This document shows positions 25,580-34,450 of a stretch of DNA of 64,000 bases, piece after piece. The notes below the pieces were generated by a model. The model worked only from the letters and a program-made list of their open reading frames with translations, did no database searches and was not told where the DNA came from. The position numbers and the translations under genes are program-made. Every line of letters begins with the position of its first letter. Positions within the stretch are counted from its first letter, which is position 1. The DNA is from Chloroflexota bacterium (lineage in GTDB: Bacteria; Chloroflexota; Anaerolineae; Anaerolineales; Villigracilaceae), in the NCBI GenBank assembly GCA_016235445.1, contig JACRLB010000020.1, positions 1 to 64,000 of the forward strand. Direction: 5' to 3'.

Positions 25580-25668
25580 GTAGACAAGTACACATGTGTG
25601 CAGGTAAACACGAAAAAAACATTGCCTGCTTTTATACGTGTTTACCTGTTTCTGTGTCTATTTTTTTA
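25580..25668. repeat. Hairpin repeat of the GGTAAACA/GTAGACA family
   Basis: Variants of GTAGACAAGTACACATG and GTGTTTACCTGTTTC form an imperfect inverted repeat between two genes. Related copies lie at about 39925-40020 and 55425-55505. Confidence 0.6.
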
Positions 25669-26946
25669 CTTTATCGTTTCCTTCAACGCTTCGCTGAATA
25701 TCTTCAAGCCATCGTTAATCTGTTCGCCCGTCACATTCAACGGCGGAATCCAGCGCAGGGTGTTGTCGTAGGTTCCGCAGGAGAGGAGCAACATGCCTTT
25801 TTCTTCGGCGGAGTGAATGACGTCTTTCACCAATTGCTTGGCCTTGGACTGGCTTCCGTCCACGATGAATTCGGTGCCGACCATGAGTCCGAGACCGCGC
25901 ACATCGCCAATTTGCGGATATTCTTCCTGCAATTTGCGCAGACCTGTCATGAGTTGGATGCCTTTGTCTGCGGCATTCTCCAGCATTTTTTCGTCTCTCA
26001 TCGCGCGGACAGTTGCCACGCCTGCCGCACAAGCGACTGCGTTCCCGCCATATGTTCCGCCAATCGAACCGACATCGAGTTTCTTCATAATGTCTGTGCG
26101 GCTGAAGACGGCAGAGAGCGGCATTCCCGAAGCAATGCCTTTCGCGGCGGTGATGATATCTGGTACAACGCCGAAATGTTCGAGTGCGAACCATTTGCCC
26201 GTGCGCCCAAAACCCGACTGCACTTCATCAAAGATGAGCATAATGCCGTGCTTGTCGCATATCTCGCGCAGACCTTTCATAAAGGAGGTTGGCGGGACGA
26301 TGTAGCCACCCTCCCCCATCACGGATTCGACCAGGATGGCGGCGGTATCTTTGGGCGCGGTTTGTGAAGCGAGGAGATATTCAAGCTGTTCCAACGCATA
26401 CGCAGAGGCTTGCTCTTCGGTCATGTTCAAGTGGAAGGCATACGGGAATGGCGAAACATAAATGCCAGCAGGCAGTGGGCCAAAGCCTGTGCGGTAGCCC
26501 GTCTTGGAAGTGGTCAACGCCATGGTTTGAGCGGTGCGTCCGTGGAAGGAGCCGTTGAAGACGATGATATTCTGCCTGCCTGTGGCGGCCTTGGCAATCT
26601 TGACCGCATTTTCCAACGCCTCCGCGCCAGAGTTGGCGAAGAAGAAACTATCCATCGAAGGCGGGACGATCTTGCGAATCTCTTCGATGAGTTGCAGCAT
26701 CGGCTTGTGGATGACGATGTTAGCCTGCGCGTGCAAGAACAAGCCAGCCTGTTCGCGGATGGCTTCCACGACCTTCGGGTGGCAGTGACCTGTATTCGTC
26801 ACGCCGATGCCGCTGGTGAAGTCCAGCAGTTTTTTGCCGTCATCGGTGTAGATGTACGCGCCTTCGGCACGGTCGGCAACAAAATTAAAGATGCGACTCC
26901 ATGCGGGAGTCATGTGGGGGAAGTTATCTTGATAGAGTTGGCTCAT
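25666..26946 (-). CDS. Class-III aminotransferase, GABA aminotransferase-like
   Basis: 426-residue PLP enzyme. Typical class-III features: DFTSGIGVTNTGHCHPKVVEAI, NSGAEALENAVKIAKAATGR for PLP phosphate binding, FNGSFHGRT, FDEVQSGFGRTGK and the Schiff-base lysine in TAAKGIASGMP. The sequence pattern is that of 4-aminobutyrate or acetylornithine-type aminotransferases (GabT). In the island it would convert GABA or a similar omega-amino acid to a semialdehyde. The start at 26946 is preferred over the longer frame because it has GAAGGA upstream and begins right before the conserved region; the extra codons upstream would be repeat DNA. Directly downstream of AOR 2, separated by a repeat. Confidence 0.87.
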   Translation of the reverse strand: MSQLYQDNFPHMTPAWSRIFNFVADRAEGAYIYTDDGKKLLDFTSGIGVTNTGHCHPKVVEAIREQAGLFLHAQANIVIHKPMLQLIEEIRKIVPPSMDSFFFANSGAEALENAVKIAKAATGRQNIIVFNGSFHGRTAQTMALTTSKTGYRTGFGPLPAGIYVSPFPYAFHLNMTEEQASAYALEQLEYLLASQTAPKDTAAILVESVMGEGGYIVPPTSFMKGLREICDKHGIMLIFDEVQSGFGRTGKWFALEHFGVVPDIITAAKGIASGMPLSAVFSRTDIMKKLDVGSIGGTYGGNAVACAAGVATVRAMRDEKMLENAADKGIQLMTGLRKLQEEYPQIGDVRGLGLMVGTEFIVDGSQSKAKQLVKDVIHSAEEKGMLLLSCGTYDNTLRWIPPLNVTGEQINDGLKIFSEALKETIK

Positions 26947-26956
26947 GATTTCCTTC

Positions 26957-27068
26957 AGGGCAGAGATTGGTAATTGGTAAATAGTAATTGGCACAGTACC
27001 GAAAAATTGGAGATGGAATTCATCATCCCATCTCCAATCTCTAATTACAAATTACCATTTACTACTTT
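26957..27068. repeat. Inverted repeat of the GGTAATTGGTAA family
   Basis: GATTGGTAATTGGTAAAT and GGAGATGG are answered by CCATCTCCAATCTC and ATTACCATTTACTA, forming a long imperfect hairpin. Related hairpins stand between aminotransferase and dehydrogenase genes at 37018-37082 and 38558-38605, and a half copy at 61287-61314. Confidence 0.75.
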
Positions 27069-27075
27069 CCACTTT

Positions 27076-28983
27076 CTACGCAGGCAAATATTCCGCGGCC
27101 CATTCCACATCGTGCTTCTTCAACGTCTCGGGGGTGGGAACGCCGTCATTGGTCCAGCCTGCCAGCTTGTAGTATGTGTCGATGGCAGAATCAACTTCCT
27201 CGTGAGTCAGAACGAAGCCCGCGGTGGGGCCAGTCCCGCTCAAAGCTTTGAAAAATTTCTTTGGCAGTTTATCCGCATTGCGGGTGAGTCCCTCGCGGGC
27301 ATTGAACACGCGGAAGAGATTCAAGCGGCGGCGGCCAACTTCCATCAACTCGTCGACAGTTACATCCCAGCCCGTAACAGAGGAGATCATTTGGGCGGTG
27401 TCCTTGCCATCGTAGAGCGTCCACGTGGGGCCATAAACGAACTGGCAGAGTTCGGCAGAATCGAGCATGGAGTAGAAGACTTCGGTCTCATACGCGAAGC
27501 GGACTTTTTCTTCGGTGAGGCTGTACGCGGGTTGCGGCGAGCCAAGGCCGATCTGCTTGAGACGGTCGAGGTTGAAATCGCCAATGCCTTCTTCATAATA
27601 CGGATCGTGCTCGGAGGACTGATGATCGGCGCCGAAAGGATTGACAGCGTAGATGAGCGCAAGCGTGCGCTTGGCCTGCGGCATGTGCGCGGGAGCCTCC
27701 GCGCCTTTGACCGTGATGAGGAATTCATCCGCGCCTTTGCCCCATTTTGCCGCGGCGCGTTCAGAGCCCATGCCGAGGGTCTTGCCAAATTCACCTTCGC
27801 CCTTCACGAGCATATCGAGGGCTTTGAGCATGGCTTCGGCATTTCCAAATTTAAGATCAAGACCGCCAGCCTGCTCTTTGGTGATGATGCCTTTTTCAAA
27901 ACATTCCATCGCAAAGGCTATCGTCGCGCCTGCGGCAATCGTATCCACAGCATATTCGTTGCAGACCTGGTTCGCAAATGAGACCGCCGCAAGATCGTCC
28001 ACACCGCAGTACGAGCCGAAGGTGCCGAGCGTTTCATATTCGGGGCCGCCGTAGCGCGGGTCAACTTTGTATGCGCCGTCTTTAATTTCAACCACGCGCT
28101 TGCATTTGACAATACAAGCATAGCAAGTCTCGCGTTCCTTCAAAATGGTCTCAGCCATCTTCTCGCCGCTGATCGGTTCACAGCCTTCGAACTGACCTTC
28201 GTTGTAGTTGCGGGTCGGCAAAGTGCCGATGGTGTTGTTGAACAGCACGACCACCGCGGTGCCAAATTTTGCCAGCCCGTCCATGTCTCCATTTTCAGGC
28301 AACGCCTTCGGGCCGATGCGGTTCAACTCCGTCAACGCCTTCGCGTTGGCAAGCTGTACCTTCTTCGTGCCGCGCACCACAACCGCCTTCAAATTCTTGG
28401 ATGCCATCACCAGCCCCATGCCCGTGCGCCCGTTATGTCGGTTGGACATACTGACCAGCGACGAGAACAGCACGCCATTTTCCGCGCCGATGCCGTGCTG
28501 TAAAATTTCCGCTTTCGGGTCAACTTCTTTATGAATAATATCGTCCACTTCCCCCGAGAGTTTGCCCATCAAATGCGCCGCGTCGCGCAGTTCAAATTTT
28601 CCATCGATGATCGCAAGGTAAACAGGCTTTGCAGATTTCCCCTTGACCACAATGCCATCAAAGCCAGCGAACTTCAACTCAGCGGGGAAAAACCCGCCGC
28701 TCTGCGAATCACCAATGCCGCCGCTGATCGGCGATTTGGCATTCGCATTCAAACGGCTCTGGCCTGAAATCGCCGCGCCCGTCGTCACGCCTGCCATCAA
28801 GGTCAACACATTTTCGGGGCTGAGCGCATCTGCGCCTTTAGGCATGTTGCGCAAAATATAATGCATCCCCATCGCCGAGCCGCCAAGGTACTTGCGGTAA
28901 AAAGCCTCGTTAGGCTCCTCCACCTCAAGCGTACCTTTTGTCAAATCCACGTGCAAAATCTTGCCGTTATAACCGTTGGGCAT
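27076..28983 (-). CDS. Aldehyde:ferredoxin oxidoreductase (second paralog)
   Basis: 635-residue AOR, close in length and layout to archaeal AOR. N-terminal NGKILHVDLTKGTLEVEEP and KYLGGSAMG, then SPISGGIGDSQSGGFFPAELKFAGFDGIVVKG in the pterin domain; 4Fe-4S ligands Cys287, Cys290, Cys294 (CYACIVKC) and Cys513 (SAELCQF). It oxidises aldehydes to carboxylic acids and reduces ferredoxin. Lying among aminotransferase genes, it would remove aldehydes made from amino acids via oxo-acids or from polyamines and give low-potential electrons. A good GGAGGA site precedes the ATG. The 270 bases upstream contain no gene and may hold the promoter. Confidence 0.92.
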   Translation of the reverse strand: MPNGYNGKILHVDLTKGTLEVEEPNEAFYRKYLGGSAMGMHYILRNMPKGADALSPENVLTLMAGVTTGAAISGQSRLNANAKSPISGGIGDSQSGGFFPAELKFAGFDGIVVKGKSAKPVYLAIIDGKFELRDAAHLMGKLSGEVDDIIHKEVDPKAEILQHGIGAENGVLFSSLVSMSNRHNGRTGMGLVMASKNLKAVVVRGTKKVQLANAKALTELNRIGPKALPENGDMDGLAKFGTAVVVLFNNTIGTLPTRNYNEGQFEGCEPISGEKMAETILKERETCYACIVKCKRVVEIKDGAYKVDPRYGGPEYETLGTFGSYCGVDDLAAVSFANQVCNEYAVDTIAAGATIAFAMECFEKGIITKEQAGGLDLKFGNAEAMLKALDMLVKGEGEFGKTLGMGSERAAAKWGKGADEFLITVKGAEAPAHMPQAKRTLALIYAVNPFGADHQSSEHDPYYEEGIGDFNLDRLKQIGLGSPQPAYSLTEEKVRFAYETEVFYSMLDSAELCQFVYGPTWTLYDGKDTAQMISSVTGWDVTVDELMEVGRRRLNLFRVFNAREGLTRNADKLPKKFFKALSGTGPTAGFVLTHEEVDSAIDTYYKLAGWTNDGVPTPETLKKHDVEWAAEYLPA

Positions 28984-29132
28984 GGCTTCCTCCGTGAGTG
29001 AATTTAGTGATTTTTTAATTATACAGGTCAGGTGGACTTAAGACAACTTGGATTTTCCGAAACTGACAGCGCCGCTTCACACTTAACGGAAAGTTGATTC
29101 CGTTTCGAGAAGCATTTTCCCACCCGTCAGCC

Positions 29133-29185
29133 CGCGCGGGGATGAACCCCCGCGCTATTCTTACAAAGCCCGTTAAAACGGACTC
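29133..29185. repeat. Inverted copy of the 15903 repeat
   Basis: GCGGGGATGAACCCCCGC followed by CTTACAAAGCCCGTTAAAAC mirrors the element at 15903-15955. It lies in the region upstream of AOR 2. Confidence 0.6.
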
Positions 29186-29203
29186 ACCCCAATCTCCCAA
29201 TTA

Positions 29204-29247
29204 AAGAAACTCCCACGATAAACAAAAACTGCTCGTGGGAGTTTCTT
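29204..29247 (-). terminator. Terminator of the saccharopine-dehydrogenase-like gene
   Basis: Perfect 15-bp stem AAGAAACTCCCACGA/TCGTGGGAGTTTCTT with a 14-base loop, 10 bases past the stop on the minus strand; the arms are T-rich on the exit side (TTTCTTTAATT). Confidence 0.85.
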
Positions 29248-29256
29248 ATAACCTGT

Positions 29257-30462
29257 TTACCCAGCCATTTCCTTCATCCCATACGGGAAGCCGTAATCTG
29301 CCATTTTCTCCATGAACGGGTCGGGCGGGAAAGCCTCTGGGCCAAGAACGCCCACGCCTGTCCAAATGCCGTGTTCAATCAAGTCCATGCCGATGACAGC
29401 GGAGAAAGCAGTCTGTGCCACCACTGCCTGACAGCCCCAGGCATCCATGCAGGCTTTGTTGTCTGCCACTTGATAGAGATACACCTGGCGCGGCTTGCCG
29501 TCTTTCATGCCCTTCACCCACGTCCCTGCGCAGGTCTTGCCAGACATCTTTTCGCCAAGGTGGGCGGGGTCCGGCAGACAGGCCGCAACCACATCACGCG
29601 GCGCGACCTGCACACCTTTGACATTGATCTTCTCTTTGTTATCCAAGCCCAGCATGTGCAGGGTCTTGAGCACTCCGATGAACTGGTCGCCGAGGCCATA
29701 TTTGAAAGTGGCGCGCTTTGTCTTGATCCAGCGCGGCATGAGCAGGACTTCCTCATGCTCCACGTTGACAATTTCCACGGGGCCGATTTCGGGGAAATCG
29801 AAAACTTCGGGTTCCGAGAATGGCGCGGTGGTAATCCACTCTCCATCCTGCCAGATGACGGGCGGGTTGAGGCACTCTTCAATCGTTGTCCAAATTGAAA
29901 AATTAGGCGCGAACTCATAGCCTTCGATGACAATGTTGGCTCCGTCACGGATGCCGAGTTCTTCGATTTCATCAAAGAGATGGTCGGCGGCATAACGGGC
30001 GAACACATCTGCCATGCCAGGCTCCACGCCAAAACCAACCATGGCAAGCAGACCTTTCTTTTCCCAATCTTTTGCCTTGTCAAATTGATAATCGCCCAAT
30101 TTGATGCCAGGTTTGTTGAACGGGTCGGTTGGGTGCGGCTCAGACAGGGTCATAGCCATATCCATGTATTTCGCGCCGACATTGTAGGCGGCGTCGAATA
30201 TCTGCTTGTTGAAAATTGGGTCAACCGAGTTCATGATCAAATCCACGCTGTATTTTCTGGCAAGGTCTTCGATCATTCCCTGATTGCCTGCGTCTATGAA
30301 TTCAACGGGAAAACGAGCGTTATCTCCCATCTTCTTCTGCACCTCTTCGGCGCGTTTGACGTTGTAATCTGCCAGCACCATTTGCTTCATCCATGCGCGC
30401 GGCCTGGCAATTGCGGCAATTGCCTCTCCAACGCCCCCCACTCCAACGAGTAACACCTTCAT
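29257..30462 (-). CDS. Saccharopine dehydrogenase family protein
   Basis: 401-residue oxidoreductase. The N-terminal Rossmann motif is VLLVGVGGVGEAIA, and the sequence proceeds as in saccharopine and carboxynorspermidine dehydrogenase families (YSVDLIMNSVDP, KYMDMAMT, GFGVEPGMADVFARYA). Saccharopine dehydrogenase cleaves or forms saccharopine in lysine metabolism; carboxynorspermidine synthase works in polyamine synthesis. Either reaction fits the surrounding lysine/polyamine-type genes and the exact substrate cannot be told. A GGAGAA site precedes the ATG. It is transcribed with its own terminator, downstream of the asnC-small ORF unit. Confidence 0.85.
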   Translation of the reverse strand: MKVLLVGVGGVGEAIAAIARPRAWMKQMVLADYNVKRAEEVQKKMGDNARFPVEFIDAGNQGMIEDLARKYSVDLIMNSVDPIFNKQIFDAAYNVGAKYMDMAMTLSEPHPTDPFNKPGIKLGDYQFDKAKDWEKKGLLAMVGFGVEPGMADVFARYAADHLFDEIEELGIRDGANIVIEGYEFAPNFSIWTTIEECLNPPVIWQDGEWITTAPFSEPEVFDFPEIGPVEIVNVEHEEVLLMPRWIKTKRATFKYGLGDQFIGVLKTLHMLGLDNKEKINVKGVQVAPRDVVAACLPDPAHLGEKMSGKTCAGTWVKGMKDGKPRQVYLYQVADNKACMDAWGCQAVVAQTAFSAVIGMDLIEHGIWTGVGVLGPEAFPPDPFMEKMADYGFPYGMKEMAG

Positions 30463-30523
30463 GAGATTTCATTCTCCATTAGTTTTATAACCCGCATCCA
30501 TGCGAGTTAGATTTACAAAAAAA

Positions 30524-30547
30524 CCCGCAGTCGAATTCGACTGCGGG
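30524..30547 (-). terminator. Strong terminator ending the asnC-small ORF unit
   Basis: Perfect palindrome CCCGCAGTCGAA/TTCGACTGCGGG followed on the minus strand by TTTTTTTGTAAA, five bases past the stop of the 39-codon gene. Confidence 0.9.
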
Positions 30548-30552
30548 AAAAT

Positions 30553-30672
30553 CTAATAACGAGCGTTTGATTTGTTCTGACCGCCTGGATTGATGGTAAT
30601 CATAAGAGACATTAAATACGCCTTCACAAACGTATCCCCCATTTTCCTGATACTACGAACGAACGCTTTCAT
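30553..30672 (-). CDS. Unannotated 39-residue small protein
   Basis: ATG at 30672 to TAG at 30553-30555. The peptide starts MKAFVRSIRKMGDTF, continues with a short hydrophobic centre (AYLMSLMITI) and ends with a polar tail (GGQNKSNARY). A Shine-Dalgarno GAAAGGA lies at the right distance (GAAAGGAAAAAATG), and the stop is five bases before a textbook terminator. No terminator separates it from the asnC gene 101 bases upstream, so the two are probably co-transcribed. The basic amphipathic first half could be membrane-associated. I recognise no homolog. Confidence 0.6.
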   Translation of the reverse strand: MKAFVRSIRKMGDTFVKAYLMSLMITINPGGQNKSNARY

Positions 30673-30773
30673 TTTTTCCTTTCAAGTTGGCTCCGCCATC
30701 CTCATGTTTGGGACGCGGACAAAGTATATTGGAAGCCTCACCAGCCCACAGCGGGGAGTGAAGCGAATTCCCG

Positions 30774-31238
30774 TTAGAAGTAAATTTCCTTGACGATCTT
30801 CAAGTAGATGAAGGATTCCGTCTCGCGCACTCCATCCACTTTTGCAAGTTTTTCGGTCATGAAGTTGAGCAGGTCTTCGTGGTCCTGGCAGAAGACTTCG
30901 AGCATCAGGTCGTACCTGCCGCTGGTGGCGACGATGTAAACAACCTCGTCGAATTTGGCGATCTTGTCGGCCACGTCCATCATTTTGCGGCCGTCGGTGC
31001 GAATGCCGATCATCACCATGGTGCGCTTGCCCATCATCAGCGGGTTGGTGACCGCAACGACTTTGAGGTAGCCAAGCTTGACCAGGCGGTTGTAACGCTG
31101 GCGGATCATGCCGGGTGATACTTTGAGTTTTTCAGCAATCTGGGCGAACGCCTCCCTGCCGTCTTCGCGCATGGCCTCGATGATATACAGGTCAATTTTG
31201 TCCAGTCGCTCAGCGCCATTACCGATTATGCTTTCCAT
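30774..31238 (-). CDS. Lrp/AsnC family transcriptional regulator (first)
   Basis: 154-residue regulator with an N-terminal winged helix (LDKIDLYIIEAMREDGREAF, AEKLKVSPGMIRQRYNRLVKLG) and a C-terminal RAM/AsnC ligand-binding domain (about 70-150, with GIRTDGRKM and VVYIVATSGRYDLMLEV). Such proteins form octamers and respond to amino acids. Located in the middle of an amino-acid/polyamine island, it is the likely local regulator of PotABCD and the aminotransferase genes. The promoter is strong and leaves no room for a leader. Confidence 0.93.
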   Translation of the reverse strand: MESIIGNGAERLDKIDLYIIEAMREDGREAFAQIAEKLKVSPGMIRQRYNRLVKLGYLKVVAVTNPLMMGKRTMVMIGIRTDGRKMMDVADKIAKFDEVVYIVATSGRYDLMLEVFCQDHEDLLNFMTEKLAKVDGVRETESFIYLKIVKEIYF

Positions 31239-31244
31239 TTGCTT

Positions 31245-31273
31245 ATTTTATACCTTTTTTTCATTATTGTCAA
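31245..31273 (-). promoter_or_regulatory. Promoter of the first asnC gene, leaderless arrangement
   Basis: On the minus strand TTGACA (31273-31268), a 17-base spacer and TAAAAT (31250-31245) end six bases before the ATG at 31238. This is the best promoter match in the window. Confidence 0.75.
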
Positions 31274-31351
31274 TGTTATTATAACTTATTTGAATTTTTA
31301 GGGCTAAATCTATCCTTATTAAGGATTTTTTGATGGGAATAACGCTTAAAC

Positions 31352-31393
31352 AATAAACCCGACAGGCCGCGTTCATTTCCTGTCGGGTTTATT
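31352..31393 (-). terminator. Terminator of the pot operon
   Basis: Fifteen-base arms AATAAACCCGACAGG and CCTGTCGGGTTTATT with a 12-base loop, 20 bases past the potD stop. Confidence 0.85.
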
Positions 31394-31412
31394 TTACTGC
31401 AAGGCAGGGATA

Positions 31413-32564
31413 TTAATTGCCGCCTTTTACCTCGACCCAAATATCATCATAAAGGGGTGTGGCGTCGCCGACATCTTCAATGCCAAATCCCTTGGCTACT
31501 GCGTCTGCGGGCGGGTTGGTGATCGGGGAATCGGCGTAGGCGTTGTAGACATCTGGATAATTGGCTTTGGCATAATCCAGAGCGGCTTTGTTGGGATTTG
31601 TGTATTGGAAATCGCGAATGGTAAGCCAGAAGACATCACCCTGCATGGTGTAGTTCAGCCAGGCATAGGCGGCGTCGGCGTGCGAGGCATCCTTGAGCAT
31701 GACCCAGTTATCCTGCCAAAGCAGTGGGCCTTCGGTGGGATAAATGTATTGGATGTCCGGGTTTTCCTGGTTGGCAATGAAGGCTTCGCCAGTCCAGGTT
31801 ATACCAAGGTCTACGTCGCCGGCGATCAGGGCAGTCTTCGGGCTGTCACTATCAAAGACCTTGACGTTCGGGACAAGTTCGGCAAGTTTATTTTTGGCTT
31901 CTTCCAACTGCGCGGGGTCGGTGGTATTGGGATCATACCCAAGGGTGACAAGGGTCATGCCGATTACGGCGCGGGAATCATCCAAAAAGATCATACGCCC
32001 GGCGTATTCAGGCTTCCACAAATCCGCCCATGACTGCGGGATATTCTCAACCGTAGCCGTGTTGACCACGATGGCGTCGGTGCCGGCAAGGTAGGGAACG
32101 GAATATTTGTTGCCGGGGTCGAAAGACTGGTTCATCCACCCTGAATCAAAATTCCCTATGTTGGGCATCTGGGCATGATCCAGTTCCTGTAACAGTTCCT
32201 GGCGGATCATCAAACCAATGATGTAGTCGGTGGGTTGGACGAGGTCGTAGGCTGTTCCGCCAGCGGAAATCTTTGCGTACATTTCTTCGTTGCTGGAATA
32301 CTCATCGCGGTTGAGCTTGATGTCATACACCAACTCGAAGCAATCAAGCATGTCCTGTGGGAAGTATTCCGTCCACACAAAGATATTCAACTCGGTTGAG
32401 GTTACATCCATACGGGGGCTTGGCTCCGGGCATACGAACCCGTTGGAAGTAACCTTCTCACCGGCAACTACAGGGGCTTCCGTTTGCCCGCCCCCACAGG
32501 CCGCCAGCGCCATGCTTGCAACCACAAGCAAGGCCAGAATTTTAGACACGACGTTATTTTTCAT
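31413..32564 (-). CDS. potD: Spermidine/putrescine-binding lipoprotein PotD
   Basis: 383-residue extracytoplasmic receptor of the PotD/PotF type. Signal peptide with lipobox MALAAC (Cys23) for lipid anchoring. Family motifs: ELNIFVWTEYFPQDMLDCFE, YDLVQPTDYIIGLMI, WADLWKPEYAGRMIFLDD and the aspartate in ITWTGEAF. It captures polyamines outside the cell and delivers them to PotBC. The start at 32564 has an AAGGAGGAAG site and is the start of the signal peptide; upstream codons in the frame lie in the potC-potD gap. Last gene of potABCD, followed by a terminator. Confidence 0.9.
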   Translation of the reverse strand: MKNNVVSKILALLVVASMALAACGGGQTEAPVVAGEKVTSNGFVCPEPSPRMDVTSTELNIFVWTEYFPQDMLDCFELVYDIKLNRDEYSSNEEMYAKISAGGTAYDLVQPTDYIIGLMIRQELLQELDHAQMPNIGNFDSGWMNQSFDPGNKYSVPYLAGTDAIVVNTATVENIPQSWADLWKPEYAGRMIFLDDSRAVIGMTLVTLGYDPNTTDPAQLEEAKNKLAELVPNVKVFDSDSPKTALIAGDVDLGITWTGEAFIANQENPDIQYIYPTEGPLLWQDNWVMLKDASHADAAYAWLNYTMQGDVFWLTIRDFQYTNPNKAALDYAKANYPDVYNAYADSPITNPPADAVAKGFGIEDVGDATPLYDDIWVEVKGGN

Positions 32565-32631
32565 TTCTTCCTCCTTAGAGAAGATATAAATAGGTTTGGC
32601 ACGTGGCCCTTCCCACGGTATACCCAAAATA

Positions 32632-33528
32632 CTACGAATGCTGTTTTGACTCGCGGTTTTGAATGATCTGCAAAGCCAAAACAGCAGTGAATACAACCAA
32701 AATCCACACGGTTGACAGGGCATTCACCTGCGGAGTGATGATGCGCCTCAGCAAGCCATACACATAAATCGGCAGGGTGGTCGAGCCGGGGCCGTTCGTA
32801 AAGAAGGTAATCACAAAATCATCCAGCGACAGTGTGAACGCCAGAAGCGCCCCAGACATGACCCCAGGCAGGATCATGGGAAATGTGACGCGGCGGAAGG
32901 TCGTCCATTCGTTCGCGCCCAAGTCCATGGCGGCTTCTTCGTAGGACTTGTCAAAGCCCTGCAAGCGGGCCTGCACAACCAAAGTGACAAACGGAACCAT
33001 AAAAGCAATATGGCTGACAGTTACCGTGGCCATGCCCAGTGAAAGGCGGGCGTCGCCGCTAAGATTAAAAACCTCATTCACCCACCCAAACAACTGACTG
33101 AACAAGGTCAATACACCAATACCCATCACGATCTCAGGGATCACAATCGGGATGTACAAGGAAAGTTGTGAAAAGGGTTTAATCTTGAAATCGTAGCGCT
33201 GTAACGCAATCGCAGACATGGTTCCAATAACCGTCGCAATGATCGTGGCCGTAAATGCAATCGTCAACGTGTTGCCAGCCGCTTCTGCCACATCCCCATT
33301 CTTGGCAAGGTCACAGTACCAGTGAAAAGGCCCGCACGGGCTGGATTTGACAAGACTGCCATCCATCACCACACGGTCGCTAAAGGCAGGGATAAACCCT
33401 TCAAAAGTCACATTCGCGCGTGAGGCATTAAAGGAATACAAAACCAAACCAACAATCGGCGCATACAGGAAAAAATAGACCAACACTGCCGCAACAATTA
33501 CAAAGGGGGAACGGCGAAAGGGGTTCAT
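32632..33528 (-). CDS. potC: Polyamine ABC transporter permease PotC
   Basis: 298-residue permease of the binding-protein-dependent transport family with six membrane helices. The EAA loop is visible as [27 protein letters not shown]. It forms the membrane channel with PotB. Its start overlaps the end of potB by four bases, so the two are translationally coupled. An extracytoplasmic insert of about 30 residues near 45-75 (with a pair of cysteines, CGPFHWYCD) lies between the first two helices, longer than in Escherichia coli PotC. Confidence 0.9.
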   Translation of the reverse strand: MNPFRRSPFVIVAAVLVYFFLYAPIVGLVLYSFNASRANVTFEGFIPAFSDRVVMDGSLVKSSPCGPFHWYCDLAKNGDVAEAAGNTLTIAFTATIIATVIGTMSAIALQRYDFKIKPFSQLSLYIPIVIPEIVMGIGVLTLFSQLFGWVNEVFNLSGDARLSLGMATVTVSHIAFMVPFVTLVVQARLQGFDKSYEEAAMDLGANEWTTFRRVTFPMILPGVMSGALLAFTLSLDDFVITFFTNGPGSTTLPIYVYGLLRRIITPQVNALSTVWILVVFTAVLALQIIQNRESKQHS

Positions 33529-34448
33529 GCGGGAACGATCTCCTCTCCGAAGCCAAATTTGCGGGTGTAGAAGTATGTGACGACCAGCGTCATGATCATC
33601 AAAATCAGCGAGGCGGCAGAGCCAAAGGTCGGGTCGCGCGCATCGAGGAATTGACGCTGAATCAGGTTGCCCACCAAAATCACCTGACGCCCGCCCAGAA
33701 TATCAGACACGATAAAAGTTCCCATCACAGGGATAAAAACCAGGATCGTCCCTGCAACCACACCCGGCATCGAAAGCGGGAGTGTGACTCGCAGGAAGGT
33801 CTTGACTGCATTCGCGCCCAAATCCGCCGCGGCTTCATAGAGCGAAATATCGATCTTTTCAAGCGATGTATAAATTGGCAGGATCATGAACGGCAGGAAT
33901 TCATACACCATCCCCACCAGCACCGCACCCGGGGTATACAGCATTTCAAAAGGCGTAAATGGAATATGCAGCATATTCGCCAACGCGCCAATGATGATAT
34001 TGATCGCGCCCTCCTTGCGGAGCAGCATCATCCATGCGTACACGCGGATGACGAAATTCGTCCATAAAGGAATCAGCACCAGAAACAAAAACAGGTTGCG
34101 TTTTTTGGGATGCGCACGCGCAATAAAATAAGCGAGCGGGTACGCCATGCCAATCACGAGCGCTGTTGTATTGAAAGCCAGGGTCAAAGAACGCCAAAGG
34201 ATTTGCACGTACAACGGATTGAAACACGATGCCTGTCCATCGGGGCAGTCTGTGCTATAGCCAAACAAACGGGTGTAATTATCCAACGAGAAGCCATAGA
34301 TCACGTCGCCATCCGGACTGCGCTTGCCGAAACTGATCACAAGCGTGAGAAACAAAGGAATGATCAGCAGAAAAAACAACCAGAACGTGGTTGGCAGAGC
34401 CAGCAACGTACCCTGCGCAGCTTTACTTTCACGAATTCGCTTAAGCAT
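33525..34448 (-). CDS. potB: Polyamine ABC transporter permease PotB
   Basis: 307-residue permease with six membrane helices and the EAA motif [27 protein letters not shown]. The start at 34448 is chosen because it follows the potA stop by two bases with a GAAGGAC site inside potA; the longer frame upstream would overlap potA in full and lacks family similarity. An extracytoplasmic loop near 60-85 contains two cysteines (CPDGQASC). Partner of PotC. Confidence 0.9.
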   Translation of the reverse strand: MLKRIRESKAAQGTLLALPTTFWLFFLLIIPLFLTLVISFGKRSPDGDVIYGFSLDNYTRLFGYSTDCPDGQASCFNPLYVQILWRSLTLAFNTTALVIGMAYPLAYFIARAHPKKRNLFLFLVLIPLWTNFVIRVYAWMMLLRKEGAINIIIGALANMLHIPFTPFEMLYTPGAVLVGMVYEFLPFMILPIYTSLEKIDISLYEAAADLGANAVKTFLRVTLPLSMPGVVAGTILVFIPVMGTFIVSDILGGRQVILVGNLIQRQFLDARDPTFGSAASLILMIMTLVVTYFYTRKFGFGEEIVPA

Positions 34449-34450
34449 GG

